This document shows, one piece after another, positions 1 through 8,324 of a DNA stretch of 64,000 bases. Position numbers and translations under genes: made by a program. The DNA is from JBJMLO01 sp045805265 (GTDB lineage: Bacteria > Actinomycetota > UBA4738 > JACQTL01). Location: NCBI GenBank assembly GCA_045805265.1, contig JBJMLO010000030.1, forward strand, positions 334,597 to 398,596, read 5' to 3'. Every line of letters starts with the position of its first letter. The stretch's first letter is position 1. The notes beneath the pieces are model-generated. The model was not told the origin of the DNA. It was given only the letters and a program-made list of their open reading frames with translations, and made no database searches.

Positions 1-619
1 CCGCAGCGGCCCGGGCCACGCCCCTCCGCGGGCGCCGGCAGGCCAGGACGATCATCAGCGAGATCGCGTAGTAGGCGGCCGCCGTGTTCTGGTCGCCGAA
101 GGTCAGTCCGGCGCGGGACCCCTCGGTGGGGTCGACACCGGCGAGCGCGGTCAGTCCAGCCATGACCGCCACGAGGAGCACCCCGGACCACAACACCGAG
201 CTCCATGCCCATGCCCGAGCCACGATCGAGAGGGCCCGTGGCGTCCGAGCGACGTTGGCGAGCGCGAGCGCCCAGCCGAGCAGGAAGAGATCCTGAACGA
301 TCGCCTGCAGGCCGGTCGCGGGGAACTGGCCGAGGAGCGCCGCAGCCGTTCCCGTGACCACGGAGAGGCCCACAGGCACGACGTACGGAGCCCGAAGCGA
401 GGCCCCGCTGGTGCCCGCCCAGAACACGAAGACGAGGAGGGCACCGGCGATCACGATGTCCACCGGTGACGAGTTCCCCGGGAAGATCGGCATCGAGAGC
501 GGGAGCAGCGCGATCGCGGCGGCCACGGAGATGGTCGCTAGCCGGTGCGCTGGGAGGTACGCCGCCCACTCGGCCGACGCCGGAGCACCGGACCGCGCGG
601 GGACCCTGCTCGGGGTCAT
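1..619 (-). CDS. Polytopic membrane protein, O-antigen polymerase/ligase (Wzy/WaaL)-like, partial
   Basis: The gene reads leftward off the window edge, so the C-terminal part is missing. About 206 residues are visible. They form several hydrophobic segments (roughly residues 28-45, 53-70, 77-95, 107-120 and 140-160), and a loop with the motif TFGDQNTAA is typical of the O-antigen ligase/polymerase superfamily. I place the ATG at 619. An in-frame GTG at 658 would add 13 residues and start 8 bases after the upstream stop. It is the last visible gene of a leftward polysaccharide operon (regulator, Wzz, DegT aminotransferase, NAD epimerase), which supports a role in polymerising or attaching a surface polysaccharide. 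No catalytic signature can be checked in the visible part, so the exact role is inferred. Confidence 0.6.
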   Translation of the reverse strand, partial: MTPSRVPARSGAPASAEWAAYLPAHRLATISVAAAIALLPLSMPIFPGNSSPVDIVIAGALLVFVFWAGTSGASLRAPYVVPVGLSVVTGTAAALLGQFPATGLQAIVQDLFLLGWALALANVARTPRALSIVARAWAWSSVLWSGVLLVAVMAGLTALAGVDPTEGSRAGLTFGDQNTAAAYYAISLMIVLACRRPRRGVARAAA

Positions 620-665
620 CGGTTGCGACGCGGCACCCAGGCCCAACGCTCCCCTCACAACAGCC

Positions 666-1781
666 TCACGCGGCGCCGCTCGTTGCGAGGGTCTCCGCTT
701 CGGGGGCGACCACCTGGCCGGTCTCGCCCTCGACAAGCGCCCTCACGTTGCTGTATCGAGCGACGGTGTAGTCCTCGACCCTGCCCGACAGGATGTCGTC
801 CCGGATCTCAGCGACGCCGTCCGCGATGGTCCGCCGGGCCAGGAATCCGAGGTTCGTCCTGATCCGCTCGAACGAGACCCGGTAGTTCGCTTCCACGGCG
901 TTGGGCGGCTCGATCCGCAGGCGCGCACCGGGCACGGCGGACGCGACGATCTGCCCCATCTCCGCCATGGTGTGGTTCTGCTCGTCGGCTCCTACGTTGA
1001 ACACCTGATAGGCCACGGACGGCTCCGGAGCCTCGACGCAGGCGATGATCGCCTCGGCTCCGTCCTCGACGTGGAGGAACGGCCTCCACTGATCTCCCCC
1101 GAAGACCGTGAGCTCACCTTCCCTCACCGCCTTGGCCGCGAGGAGGTTCACCACCAGGTCGAAACGGGCCCGGGGGGACGCCCCGAAGAAGGTGCCGAAG
1201 CGCAGGATGACAGGAGCAAACGTGCCGCCGTTCATGGACAGGAGCAGGCGCTCCGACTCCATCTTCGTCCGCGCGTAGAGCGACACGGGGGCCAGATGGG
1301 AACTCTCGTCGAGCAGCTCGTCGGTGGCTCCGTACACGCTGCAGGTCGAGGCGAAGACGAATCGCCGGATGCCGAGCCCCCGGGCGATGGCGGCGAGCGT
1401 GCGTGTGGCCTCCAGATTGACCTCGACGGCGAGGTCTTCGTCGAGCTCGCAGGCGGGGTCGCCGACCAGCGCGCCGAGGTGGACCACGGCGTCCGTCCCC
1501 CGGACTGCCGAGACGACGGCTTCGAGGTTCCGGAGGTCCCCGATGACGACGTCGAGGGCGGGATTGCCGTACAGGTCACTGATGCCCTCATCGCCGTACA
1601 ACAGCGCATCCATCACCGTGACCTGGTATCCACGATCCAAGAGACGGCGAACGAGCACCGACCCCACGTAACCTGCGCCTCCGACCACGAGCACGCGCCG
1701 GATCCGGCGCCGCGACCTGATGCGCCTCGTGGGCGGATGGCCGCGGTTTCCGGGCATGGTTTCGAGTTCGATTGCCGTCAA
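666..1781 (-). CDS. NAD-dependent nucleotide-sugar epimerase/dehydratase (extended SDR)
   Basis: Extended short-chain dehydrogenase of about 371 residues. After a basic N-terminal leader comes a Rossmann motif VLVVGGAGYVGSVL. Further along are GDLRN, VVHLGALVGDP, a catalytic region with FASTCSVYG, and YARTKMESE carrying the Tyr-x-x-x-Lys pair. Such enzymes interconvert or dehydrate nucleotide sugars in the cytoplasm. I chose the TTG at 1781: it overlaps the stop of the upstream aminotransferase and has AAGGAGG six bases before it. The ATG at 1757 is the alternative and would trim the leader. The aminotransferase upstream suggests an amino-sugar pathway feeding a surface polysaccharide. Sugar specificity cannot be read from the sequence. 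Confidence 0.85.
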   Translation of the reverse strand: MTAIELETMPGNRGHPPTRRIRSRRRIRRVLVVGGAGYVGSVLVRRLLDRGYQVTVMDALLYGDEGISDLYGNPALDVVIGDLRNLEAVVSAVRGTDAVVHLGALVGDPACELDEDLAVEVNLEATRTLAAIARGLGIRRFVFASTCSVYGATDELLDESSHLAPVSLYARTKMESERLLLSMNGGTFAPVILRFGTFFGASPRARFDLVVNLLAAKAVREGELTVFGGDQWRPFLHVEDGAEAIIACVEAPEPSVAYQVFNVGADEQNHTMAEMGQIVASAVPGARLRIEPPNAVEANYRVSFERIRTNLGFLARRTIADGVAEIRDDILSGRVEDYTVARYSNVRALVEGETGQVVAPEAETLATSGAA

Positions 1782-3022
1782 GCCACACCTCCTTGGCTGG
1801 GGAACGGGGGGGGAAGTGGCCGGGCCGCGGGCAGGCGCACGTCCGCGATGGTCGCGCACACCCGGTCCACGTCGGAGTCGAGCAGGGATGGATACAGGGG
1901 GAGGGACAGGATCTGAGGGAAGACCGCATCGGCAGACGGAAATCGGTCGGTGCCGGTTCCGTTGCCGTCCATCTCCACCGCATACGGCATGTGGTGCACG
2001 GGGATGAAGTGCACGGAACAGCCGATGCCGCGCTCGGTCAGCAGGGCCATGAGCGTGTCGCGGTCGATCCCGAACGAGGGGAGGACCCTGATCACGTAGA
2101 GATGCCAGGCATGAACTTCCTCGCCCGAGTCCTCCTCGGGACGCGCGGGGACCGCGATCCCCTCGACGTCCTTGAGCCCGGCGTCGTACCGATGCACCAG
2201 GTGGCGGCGGCGCTCCTGCCATTCCGGGAAACGTGGGAGCTGGGCTCGCCCGATGGCAGCCTGGATGTCGGTCAGGTTGGCCTTGAGTCCCGGCGTCTCG
2301 ACCGTGTACCGCCATCCCGAGCCGGGGAGGTAGCGCCTCCACGCGTCCCTGCTCATACCGTGCAATCGGGCCCGCCGCACGAACTCGGCGATCTCCTGCC
2401 GGGCGGTCGTGACCATGCCTCCCTCCCCGATGGGGAGGTTCTTGGTCGCGTAGAAGCTGAAGCAGGTTGCGGTTGACGCGGAACCGACGGGGCGGCCCCC
2501 TCGCACCGTCCCGAAGGCGTGAGCGGCATCCTCCACCACGAGGTCCAGGGGAAGTCGGGCAGCGTCCGCCATTTCCTCGACCGGGGCCGGATGCCCGGCG
2601 AAGTGGATGACCGTCATGGCATCCACGCCCCCGGCCCGGCTGACGGCCTCGGCGGTCGTCGCCGCATTGGGCATGAGCGTCTCGGGATCGACATCCACGA
2701 GCACGGGCCGCAGCCCCGCGTGCACGATCGCGTTCACCGCTCCGCAGAAGGTCATGGTGGAGGCCAGGACCCTCGAGCCGGGCGGGAGTCGCAGCGCCCG
2801 GAGGGAGAGCTCGATGGCCGCCGTGCACGACGACACCGCCACGGCATCCGGAGCCGACACCGCTTCAGCGAATTCGCGCTCGAACTCCACGACCTCCGGG
2901 CCGGTCGTCAACCATCCCGACGTCAAGACTCGCCCTACCGCCTCCTTCGCCTCGGGCGAGACCTCGGTTCTCGCGAAGGGGATGTCCGCCGTGGGGAGAT
3001 CGATCCTCTCGCCGGTCCTCAC
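1778..3022 (-). CDS. DegT/DnrJ/EryC1-family PLP-dependent sugar aminotransferase
   Basis: 414 residues, the usual length for this family, which transaminates keto nucleotide sugars. Visible family marks are the N-terminal LTSGWLTTGPEVVEFE substrate loop, SSCTAAIELSLRAL (PLP phosphate site), VVEDAAHAFG (Asp contacting the pyridine ring) and FSFYATKNLP with the Schiff-base lysine. The C-terminal part has HLYVIRV and the GCSVHFIPVH block. The GTG start at 3022 overlaps the stop of the preceding wzz-like gene (GTGA) and has GAGGAG eight bases upstream. It lies inside a tightly overlapping operon with the epimerase downstream, so the two probably act in succession on one nucleotide sugar. Confidence 0.9.
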   Translation of the reverse strand: MRTGERIDLPTADIPFARTEVSPEAKEAVGRVLTSGWLTTGPEVVEFEREFAEAVSAPDAVAVSSCTAAIELSLRALRLPPGSRVLASTMTFCGAVNAIVHAGLRPVLVDVDPETLMPNAATTAEAVSRAGGVDAMTVIHFAGHPAPVEEMADAARLPLDLVVEDAAHAFGTVRGGRPVGSASTATCFSFYATKNLPIGEGGMVTTARQEIAEFVRRARLHGMSRDAWRRYLPGSGWRYTVETPGLKANLTDIQAAIGRAQLPRFPEWQERRRHLVHRYDAGLKDVEGIAVPARPEEDSGEEVHAWHLYVIRVLPSFGIDRDTLMALLTERGIGCSVHFIPVHHMPYAVEMDGNGTGTDRFPSADAVFPQILSLPLYPSLLDSDVDRVCATIADVRLPAARPLPPPFPSQGGVA

Positions 3023-4389
3023 GAGATCTGCTCCTCGAGCTCTGCTTCGCGTGTTCCGATCCGCGCGTGCGCACCCGTCCGCGGGGCCCTGCGCTTGCGA
3101 CGGAACAGACGCCGACGCTTCCGGTAGGTGATGACTCCGAGCAGGGGCCAACCCGAGAGCTGCCGGAAGTTCTCCGCGGCCGCGATACGGGCTCGGCGGA
3201 CGGTCCGCGGCGTTACCAGCACGAGCCCGACGCGCGCTGCCGAGTCCGGGTGGACGCCAATGGCGGTCTCCATGGCGTCCGGACCTCCCCCCCGGCCCGA
3301 CTGCCCATTGCTGTGAGGATCGCCGTTCGACCCCTCCCCCCCGGTGACAGGCTGGGGCGAGGGGCGGCCTGCGCCGAGATCCCATGCCATGACGAACAGT
3401 TCCATCGACGCATCGGCGCAGATGAGCTCGACGTGCTGAACTCGGGCGGCCTTCGCCGCAAGGAGCAGATGGCTGTCGACTTCTCCGAGCTCCTCGGAGG
3501 TCACACCACTCGGCGCGGCGGGGAGTTCGCCCAGCAGAGGAGCACCTGCATCCCGGGCGACGGCGACTGATCCGATGACCGTCGGACGAAAGGCCTCGAT
3601 GGTGGCGGCCACTCCGATGCCGAGCAGGAGACCCAGGAGCCCGCCCAGCGCCATGTCCACCGCACGCCGACTGGGCGCCGGCGTGACGGGCGGCACCGCG
3701 CTGTCGAGCATCGACGCCTGTGGGCGCAGCGCGTCGCTCGTGGCAATCGTCGCCCGCTCGGACTCGAGCACGGTACGGCGCTGGGCCTCGAACGTTCGCG
3801 TTTGCGAGAGGTCGTCCCTCTCAGCCCGCAGCCCCAAGAGGGTCTGGGGATCGGTGGTATGGGCGATCTGCTGGTTGAGCGAGTCGAGCTTGGTGTCAGC
3901 GCCGGCGATCTGGTGGGTCAGGGCGTCGATCTGGCTCCCCAGCTCGTCCAGCACCCGCGTGGCCCCTCCCGTGCTGATCGCGAGTCGTGACTCGATGATC
4001 CGATTGGCGAGCGCGTTGGCGAGCGCGGCGGCCACCCTCGGGTTCGGATCCATCACGTCGAGCTCCAGAACGCCCGAAGAGCCCAGCGCCTCGACACCGA
4101 TGTGGTGCTTGGCGAGCTCGACGGGGTTGCGGTTCGCTCCGATCTTGTGCAGCGCCTGTGCCACCGCCGCGGGTCCCGTCGCGATCGCTCGGGCCGTATC
4201 CGCGATGGCCTGCGACTCCGTCGAGCTCTGGGGGTCTTGAGTGTCGAGGACGAACCTCGCAGCGGCTTGGTACTCGACGTGGTCGTGCGCGTCGAGGAGG
4301 TAGGCGCCACCGACGCCCAGGAGCAGCAGGCTCACGATCAGGCGCAAGTGGCGACGCAGGATCCGGTTGGCGGCCTCATTGAGCTCCAC
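3019..4389 (-). CDS. Wzz/CapA-type polysaccharide co-polymerase with degenerate kinase-like tail
   Basis: 456 residues. A first membrane segment (about residues 15-33) is followed by an extracytoplasmic stretch with heptad-rich coiled coil (about 140-215: Gln/Leu-rich, LDSLNQQIAH, RAERDDLSQ), then a second membrane segment (about 245-262) preceded by a Pro-rich PPVTPAPSRR. This is the plan of Wzz/KpsE/CapA chain-length regulators. The cytoplasmic tail sits where BY-kinases have Walker motifs, but no P-loop is present, and a Gly/Asn/Ser-rich insert (about residues 345-365) interrupts it. The C-terminus is strongly basic. GTG start three bases after the upstream regulator's stop. It likely controls polymer length with the Wzy-like protein at the left edge. 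Confidence 0.75.
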   Translation of the reverse strand: MELNEAANRILRRHLRLIVSLLLLGVGGAYLLDAHDHVEYQAAARFVLDTQDPQSSTESQAIADTARAIATGPAAVAQALHKIGANRNPVELAKHHIGVEALGSSGVLELDVMDPNPRVAAALANALANRIIESRLAISTGGATRVLDELGSQIDALTHQIAGADTKLDSLNQQIAHTTDPQTLLGLRAERDDLSQTRTFEAQRRTVLESERATIATSDALRPQASMLDSAVPPVTPAPSRRAVDMALGGLLGLLLGIGVAATIEAFRPTVIGSVAVARDAGAPLLGELPAAPSGVTSEELGEVDSHLLLAAKAARVQHVELICADASMELFVMAWDLGAGRPSPQPVTGGEGSNGDPHSNGQSGRGGGPDAMETAIGVHPDSAARVGLVLVTPRTVRRARIAAAENFRQLSGWPLLGVITYRKRRRLFRRKRRAPRTGAHARIGTREAELEEQIS

Positions 4390-4392
4390 GGA

Positions 4393-5286
4393 TCAACGGC
4401 CCCTTGCTGCCTCGCGGGGGACGGTGGGACCGGACCCGACCGAGCTGTATGCCATGGCCTGCCGGTGCACCCGGGATGGCGAGGCCTCGGCGGGGCCGAG
4501 GGCCTCCGATGCGAGGCTCGAATCGGAGGCGGCGATCTCGAGATCGTCCAGGATCTCGACGACGCCCTCCTGCATGGCGAACGCGGCGGCGGCCAGACGC
4601 GAATGCAAACCGAGCTTGTGGAGCACGTTCTGGATGTGGGTCCGAGCGGTCTGTGGACTGATGAACAGTCGCCGCGCGATCGACGCGTTGTCCCCGCCAG
4701 CCGATACGAGGACCAGGACCTGGCGCTCCCTTGGCGTCAGCTTCGCGAGGAGCCGGAGGTTGTCATAGCGCTGGCGACCCCTGCGCGCCATGTCCTCGAC
4801 GAGCGGGCCGAGCATCTGCTGCGCCACGTACATCTGGCCGCTCGCCACGCAGCGGGTGGCCTGGATCAAGTCCGGCAACTCGCAGTTCTTCGTCAGGTAG
4901 GCGGACGCCCCCGCCAATAGGGACTCGCCCGTGGCCGCGCGGTCGCCGTCACTGCCCAAGAAGATGACCCTGGCGTCGGGGGCCTGCTGGCGGATCAGGG
5001 CGGTTGCCCAGACGCCTCCCCCCTCGGGCAGCGTTTCCGAGAGCACGACCACGTCGGGTTGCTGATGGCGGGCCTCGGCGAGGGAATCGGTGGCATTGGC
5101 GGCCATGCCCACCACCACGAGGTCCGGCTCCCGTTCGAGCGTGATCCTCACGGCCTCGCGAAACAACGAGTGCTCGTGGGCGAGCAGGATTCGAATCCTG
5201 CCCTTCTCGACGACTCCAGTGCTCTCACTCGGCTCAGCCGCAGGCTTCACGCACGAGACCATCTCGCATGCATCGTGAGAGCACAT
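4393..5286 (-). CDS. LuxR/NarL-family regulator with atypical (non-phosphorylatable) receiver
   Basis: 297 residues: N-terminal extension (1-29), a CheY-like domain (about 30-150), and a NarL-type helix-turn-helix (LTPRERQVLVLVSAGG, then SPQTARTHIQNVLHKL). The usual phospho-acceptor Asp is Ser83 (DVVVLSETLP), and the first residue of the acidic pair is His37 (LLAHEH), leaving only Glu38. The conserved Lys is kept (YLTKNCE). Aspartate phosphorylation is therefore unlikely, and the domain may sense a ligand or partner. It heads the leftward polysaccharide operon with a 3-base gap to the wzz-like gene and is divergent from a methyltransferase across a region with a perfect palindrome. ATG 5286 is used; an in-frame ATG at 5262 is possible. 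Confidence 0.85.
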   Translation of the reverse strand: MCSHDACEMVSCVKPAAEPSESTGVVEKGRIRILLAHEHSLFREAVRITLEREPDLVVVGMAANATDSLAEARHQQPDVVVLSETLPEGGGVWATALIRQQAPDARVIFLGSDGDRAATGESLLAGASAYLTKNCELPDLIQATRCVASGQMYVAQQMLGPLVEDMARRGRQRYDNLRLLAKLTPRERQVLVLVSAGGDNASIARRLFISPQTARTHIQNVLHKLGLHSRLAAAAFAMQEGVVEILDDLEIAASDSSLASEALGPAEASPSRVHRQAMAYSSVGSGPTVPREAARGR

Positions 5287-5318
5287 GCGCCCAGTTACGT
5301 ATTTGCTCTACGGCGATT

Positions 5319-5332
5319 GAGGGATATCCCTC
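5319..5332. promoter_or_regulatory. Perfect 14-bp palindrome in divergent promoter region
   Basis: GAGGGATATCCCTC reads identically on both strands. It lies 33 bases upstream of the LuxR-type regulator at 5286 and about 150 bases upstream of the methyltransferase. Position and symmetry suit a dimeric regulator's operator, possibly for autoregulation of the polysaccharide operon. The binding protein is inferred, not shown. Confidence 0.4.
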
Positions 5333-5478
5333 CTCCCCACGCACCCGGGCAACTGTAGGAATGGCGGCCGAGGCCATGTCCAACGGGTCGTTCGATCGGC
5401 AGGATGAGGCCCAGGTGCGTCGCCCTCGAGAAGCTTCGTGTGGCCCAGTGCCGTACCGTGAACCCCGCGAGAGCGTCG

Positions 5479-6237
5479 ATGGCCCATGAGGACCGCGATG
5501 TCATGACGAACAACGAGCAGCGGCGTATCCGGCGCGTGTACGGGCGGCGAGACGAGTCGCCTGTCGTCCGGCGCCGCAACGACGTCTCGAACTCCGGGAG
5601 AGCCTTCGAGCTCCGTGAGCGGAACGAGCAGCTCTTGTTGTTGTTGGGGCCGCGGCTCCGCTCACTCGACTCCAGCCGAATCCTCGATGTGGGGTGCGGA
5701 GTGGGCTGGCTCCTTGCCTGGTTCCGCAACCTCGGCGTGCCCGCCGAGAACCTGGTGGGAGTCGATCTCGTGGCCCACCGGGTCGCGGCGGCCAGGCGCA
5801 GGTACCCCGATCTCACCTTCCAGGTCGGTGACGCAGCAGAGCTCGATTTCCCCGCGGCTTCGTTCGATATCGTGACGCTGTTCACGGTGATGTCGTCCAT
5901 CCTCGATCGCCGGATGCGCGTGCGGGTCGCCGACTCCGTCAGCAGGGTGTTGGCACCGGGAGGCGCCATCATCTGGTACGACATGCGGTACTCGAATCCC
6001 TGGAACCGAGACATCCGGGGGATCACCAGGAAGGATCTCGAGGCACTGTTCCCTCGGTTCGTCCTCGAACTCCGGAGGACGACGTTGCTTCCGCCGCTCG
6101 CCCGCCGGCTCGGACCGCTGACCGACTTCGCCTACCCACTTCTGGAGGGGATCCCGGCACTCGACAGCCACTACCTCGGGCTGCTCAGCCGGGCAGCACG
6201 TCCGGACTCCAATGATCTCGGCCGGCGAAGGCCCTGA
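5479..6237 (+). CDS. Class I SAM-dependent methyltransferase
   Basis: 252 residues. SAM-binding motif I is ILDVGCGVGWLLAW, followed by VGVDLVAHRV (acidic end of strand 2), QVGDAAELDFPAASFDIV (motif II region) and VSRVLAPGGAIIWYD (post-II), all of the Methyltransf_11 kind. The acceptor is unknown. The divergent polysaccharide operon makes a sugar or lipid-linked carrier plausible, but that is inference from position. ATG 5479 is chosen. A second in-frame ATG at 5503 has GAGGA 13 bases upstream and may be the real start. Confidence 0.8.
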   Translation: MAHEDRDVMTNNEQRRIRRVYGRRDESPVVRRRNDVSNSGRAFELRERNEQLLLLLGPRLRSLDSSRILDVGCGVGWLLAWFRNLGVPAENLVGVDLVAHRVAAARRRYPDLTFQVGDAAELDFPAASFDIVTLFTVMSSILDRRMRVRVADSVSRVLAPGGAIIWYDMRYSNPWNRDIRGITRKDLEALFPRFVLELRRTTLLPPLARRLGPLTDFAYPLLEGIPALDSHYLGLLSRAARPDSNDLGRRRP

Positions 6238-6261
6238 CCGAGATCGACGCCGGCTCCTGGC

Positions 6262-6939
6262 TCACGCCACGTCGAACTGACGTCGTTCTGCCGGGCTGCC
6301 GGGAGGCATCGCAATCCCGTGGCGTACGGCAAAGGCGGCCGCTTCGAGTCGGGAATGCACCTGGAGCTTCTGGAGAATGCTCTGGACGTGCGTGCGGATG
6401 GTGTGTGGACTCACAACGAGGTCCGTGGCGATCTGACGGCCGGAGCGACCCTCCACCAGTTGGCCCAGAACCTCTCGCTCGCGCTGGGTGAGCTGCCCCA
6501 CCATCAAGGACACGGCGTCATCCGCCGGGGCACGACGCATCACGGCCGCGATGTGACGACTTGGAAAGACGACCTGTCCATCCAAGACGGTGCGAATGCA
6601 GCGGACGAATGTGCTCACCGTGACATCCTTCGTAAGGTATCCACGGAACCCTGAACGCATCGCTTGCGCAGCGATCCGGGGGTCCTCCATCGCCGTCACG
6701 GCAACCACCTTGGTGCCCGGCCGAAGACCGATCATCTCCCGGCCAACGGAAAGGCCGCTCTGATCGGGAAGGCCGATGTCGAGCAGCACCAGATCCGGCT
6801 CCTCACGCATGAGCGCCGCAATGGCCTCGGCCCCGCTCGAGCAGGGAGGCGGTACCTCCATCCCCATGGTGTCGAGGAGACTGAGCCGGATGACGTCGGC
6901 GAACAGCGCCTGGTCCTCGACGATCAGGACCCGGGTCAT
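6262..6939 (-). CDS. NarL/LuxR-family response regulator
   Basis: 225 residues with an intact receiver: acidic pair Glu8-Asp9 (VLIVEDQ), phospho-acceptor Asp54 (DLVLLDIGLP) and Lys in YLTKDVT. A LuxR-type HTH follows (LTQREREVLGQLVEG, SPHTIRTHVQSILQKL). Its start overlaps the stop of the upstream histidine kinase (ATGA), so the two form a translationally coupled two-component system. The HTH closely resembles that of the regulator ending at 4393, so the two could share or compete for sites. Target genes are unknown; the nearby polysaccharide operon is a candidate. Confidence 0.92.
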   Translation of the reverse strand: MTRVLIVEDQALFADVIRLSLLDTMGMEVPPPCSSGAEAIAALMREEPDLVLLDIGLPDQSGLSVGREMIGLRPGTKVVAVTAMEDPRIAAQAMRSGFRGYLTKDVTVSTFVRCIRTVLDGQVVFPSRHIAAVMRRAPADDAVSLMVGQLTQREREVLGQLVEGRSGRQIATDLVVSPHTIRTHVQSILQKLQVHSRLEAAAFAVRHGIAMPPGSPAERRQFDVA

Positions 6940-8033
6940 GCCGCCCTCGCCTTCGGGAGCATGATGGTGAAGACGGCGCCGCCATCATAGGTCTCGACTG
7001 TAAGTTCGCCGCCGTGGGCGTGCACGACCTTCTTCGCGATGAACAACCCGATGCCTGCGCCATTCGAGCCGGCACCGGAGGAGCGCCCCTGAACGAAAGG
7101 CCAGAACACCTCATCGAGCTCCAGGGCGGGGATCCCAGGTCCGGCGTCTGCCACGGAGATCGAAGCGCTATCGCGATCGACGCCGAACCGGACGTCGACC
7201 GGACTTCCTTCGGGGGAGTAGGCCAGGGCATTCCTGATGAGGTTGGCCACGGCCGACGACATGGCCCGACGGTTCACGAGGACCGTGGCGTCCTTCGTTC
7301 CCGCCACCGTGATTCGTTTCGAGGCCGGTCCGGGAGCGCCGAAGCGGCACGCGTCCCGGACGAGCGACCTGACCGACGTGGGCTCGAGGACCGCTCGATC
7401 CAGGCCGGAGGCCAGTTCGAGCAATCCGGACAGGTCGCGGGACAAGCTCTCGAGGTCCCGCACGGAACGCTCGAGGAGATGGCGGGCTCGCGGCGCCTGC
7501 GGTTCCATCAGGGCCCGTTCGACCGCGGCCCTCGCCGCCACGAGGGGACCGCGGATCTCGTGGGCCGCCACCGCAAGAGCATCCTCCAGCGGTCGATGGC
7601 CGTCCCGTGGTGACGGCCCCGGGCCCGACCGCAGGAGCTCGCGCAGGAACACGCGGATCTCGGCCAGGTGATTCGCCACGGACGGTGAGGAATCCGCCAC
7701 CAGCACGAGGACCTTCCCGGCGTCGAGTACCGAGGTGTCCGGACGGTCGGCCGCCCTCGCGAACTCGGCGAGAAATGTCTCGCGCCTGGCCGAAGACAGC
7801 GTTCGCCATGACCCGACCCGGAAGGCTCCTCTGGCCAGCTGACTCTCGGCCCGGCCTTCGAACCCGAGCGCCCGGACGAACTCCAGTTCGTGGGACGGTG
7901 GCGTCGATGCCCATGCGGCGGAGGGCCGCCGGAACACAAGGTGGCAGTAGCCGACGGTGCTGAGCGCAACGTTGTACGGAGCCACGGCCAGGGCGGCCCT
8001 GCGCTGGACGGGGCCCCCTCCGGGGCCGTCCAT
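6936..8033 (-). CDS. Sensor histidine kinase
   Basis: About 365 residues from the ATG at 8033. An N-terminal input region (about 1-160) has no recognised motif or membrane segment, so the kinase looks cytoplasmic. It includes the stretch RPDTSVLDAGKVLVLVADSS. Then come the HisKA box AVAAHEIRGPLVAA with the phospho-His, N box VANLIRNALAYSPEG, G1 DAGPGIP and G2 GAGIGLFIAKKVV. It is coupled to the response regulator by a 4-base overlap. The open frame runs further up to 8210, but that extension is Gly/Arg-rich and non-conserved in character. An in-frame GTG four codons before 8033 is an equally possible start. Confidence 0.85.
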   Translation of the reverse strand: MDGPGGGPVQRRAALAVAPYNVALSTVGYCHLVFRRPSAAWASTPPSHELEFVRALGFEGRAESQLARGAFRVGSWRTLSSARRETFLAEFARAADRPDTSVLDAGKVLVLVADSSPSVANHLAEIRVFLRELLRSGPGPSPRDGHRPLEDALAVAAHEIRGPLVAARAAVERALMEPQAPRARHLLERSVRDLESLSRDLSGLLELASGLDRAVLEPTSVRSLVRDACRFGAPGPASKRITVAGTKDATVLVNRRAMSSAVANLIRNALAYSPEGSPVDVRFGVDRDSASISVADAGPGIPALELDEVFWPFVQGRSSGAGSNGAGIGLFIAKKVVHAHGGELTVETYDGGAVFTIMLPKARAA

Positions 8034-8324
8034 GGTGGGCGACACCCGACCGATGGGTGCTCGGTACCCGGCGTCCACAGGTGCCGTGAGTTCCGCCTCT
8101 TTTCCCCCTCTCTTCCCCCTCGTTGGTCCTCCTCCCTCGCGACCGCCCCTGCACTTGCCTTGCTTGGAGTGACCGGACACAAAGTTATCCCACCTATTGA
8201 CGTAGGCCAAACGCCCCTGACGGATGTAGGGCAGATGGCCGAGTCGGGCGAGCCGATCATGGGCCCTCCGAAGCGGCTGCCGAGATCCACGCTTCGCCCG
8301 GACGCGACCCGGCCCGAGATCGCC

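Noticed and set aside
354..1916. 520-codon plus-strand open frame
   Set aside because: Runs across the antisense of the epimerase and the Wzy-like gene; no recognisable motif, whereas the minus strand has a clear Rossmann fold.
8033..8210. N-terminal extension of the histidine kinase
   Set aside because: Gly/Arg/Lys-rich translation without structure; the region more likely holds the promoter, so a start near 8033 was preferred.
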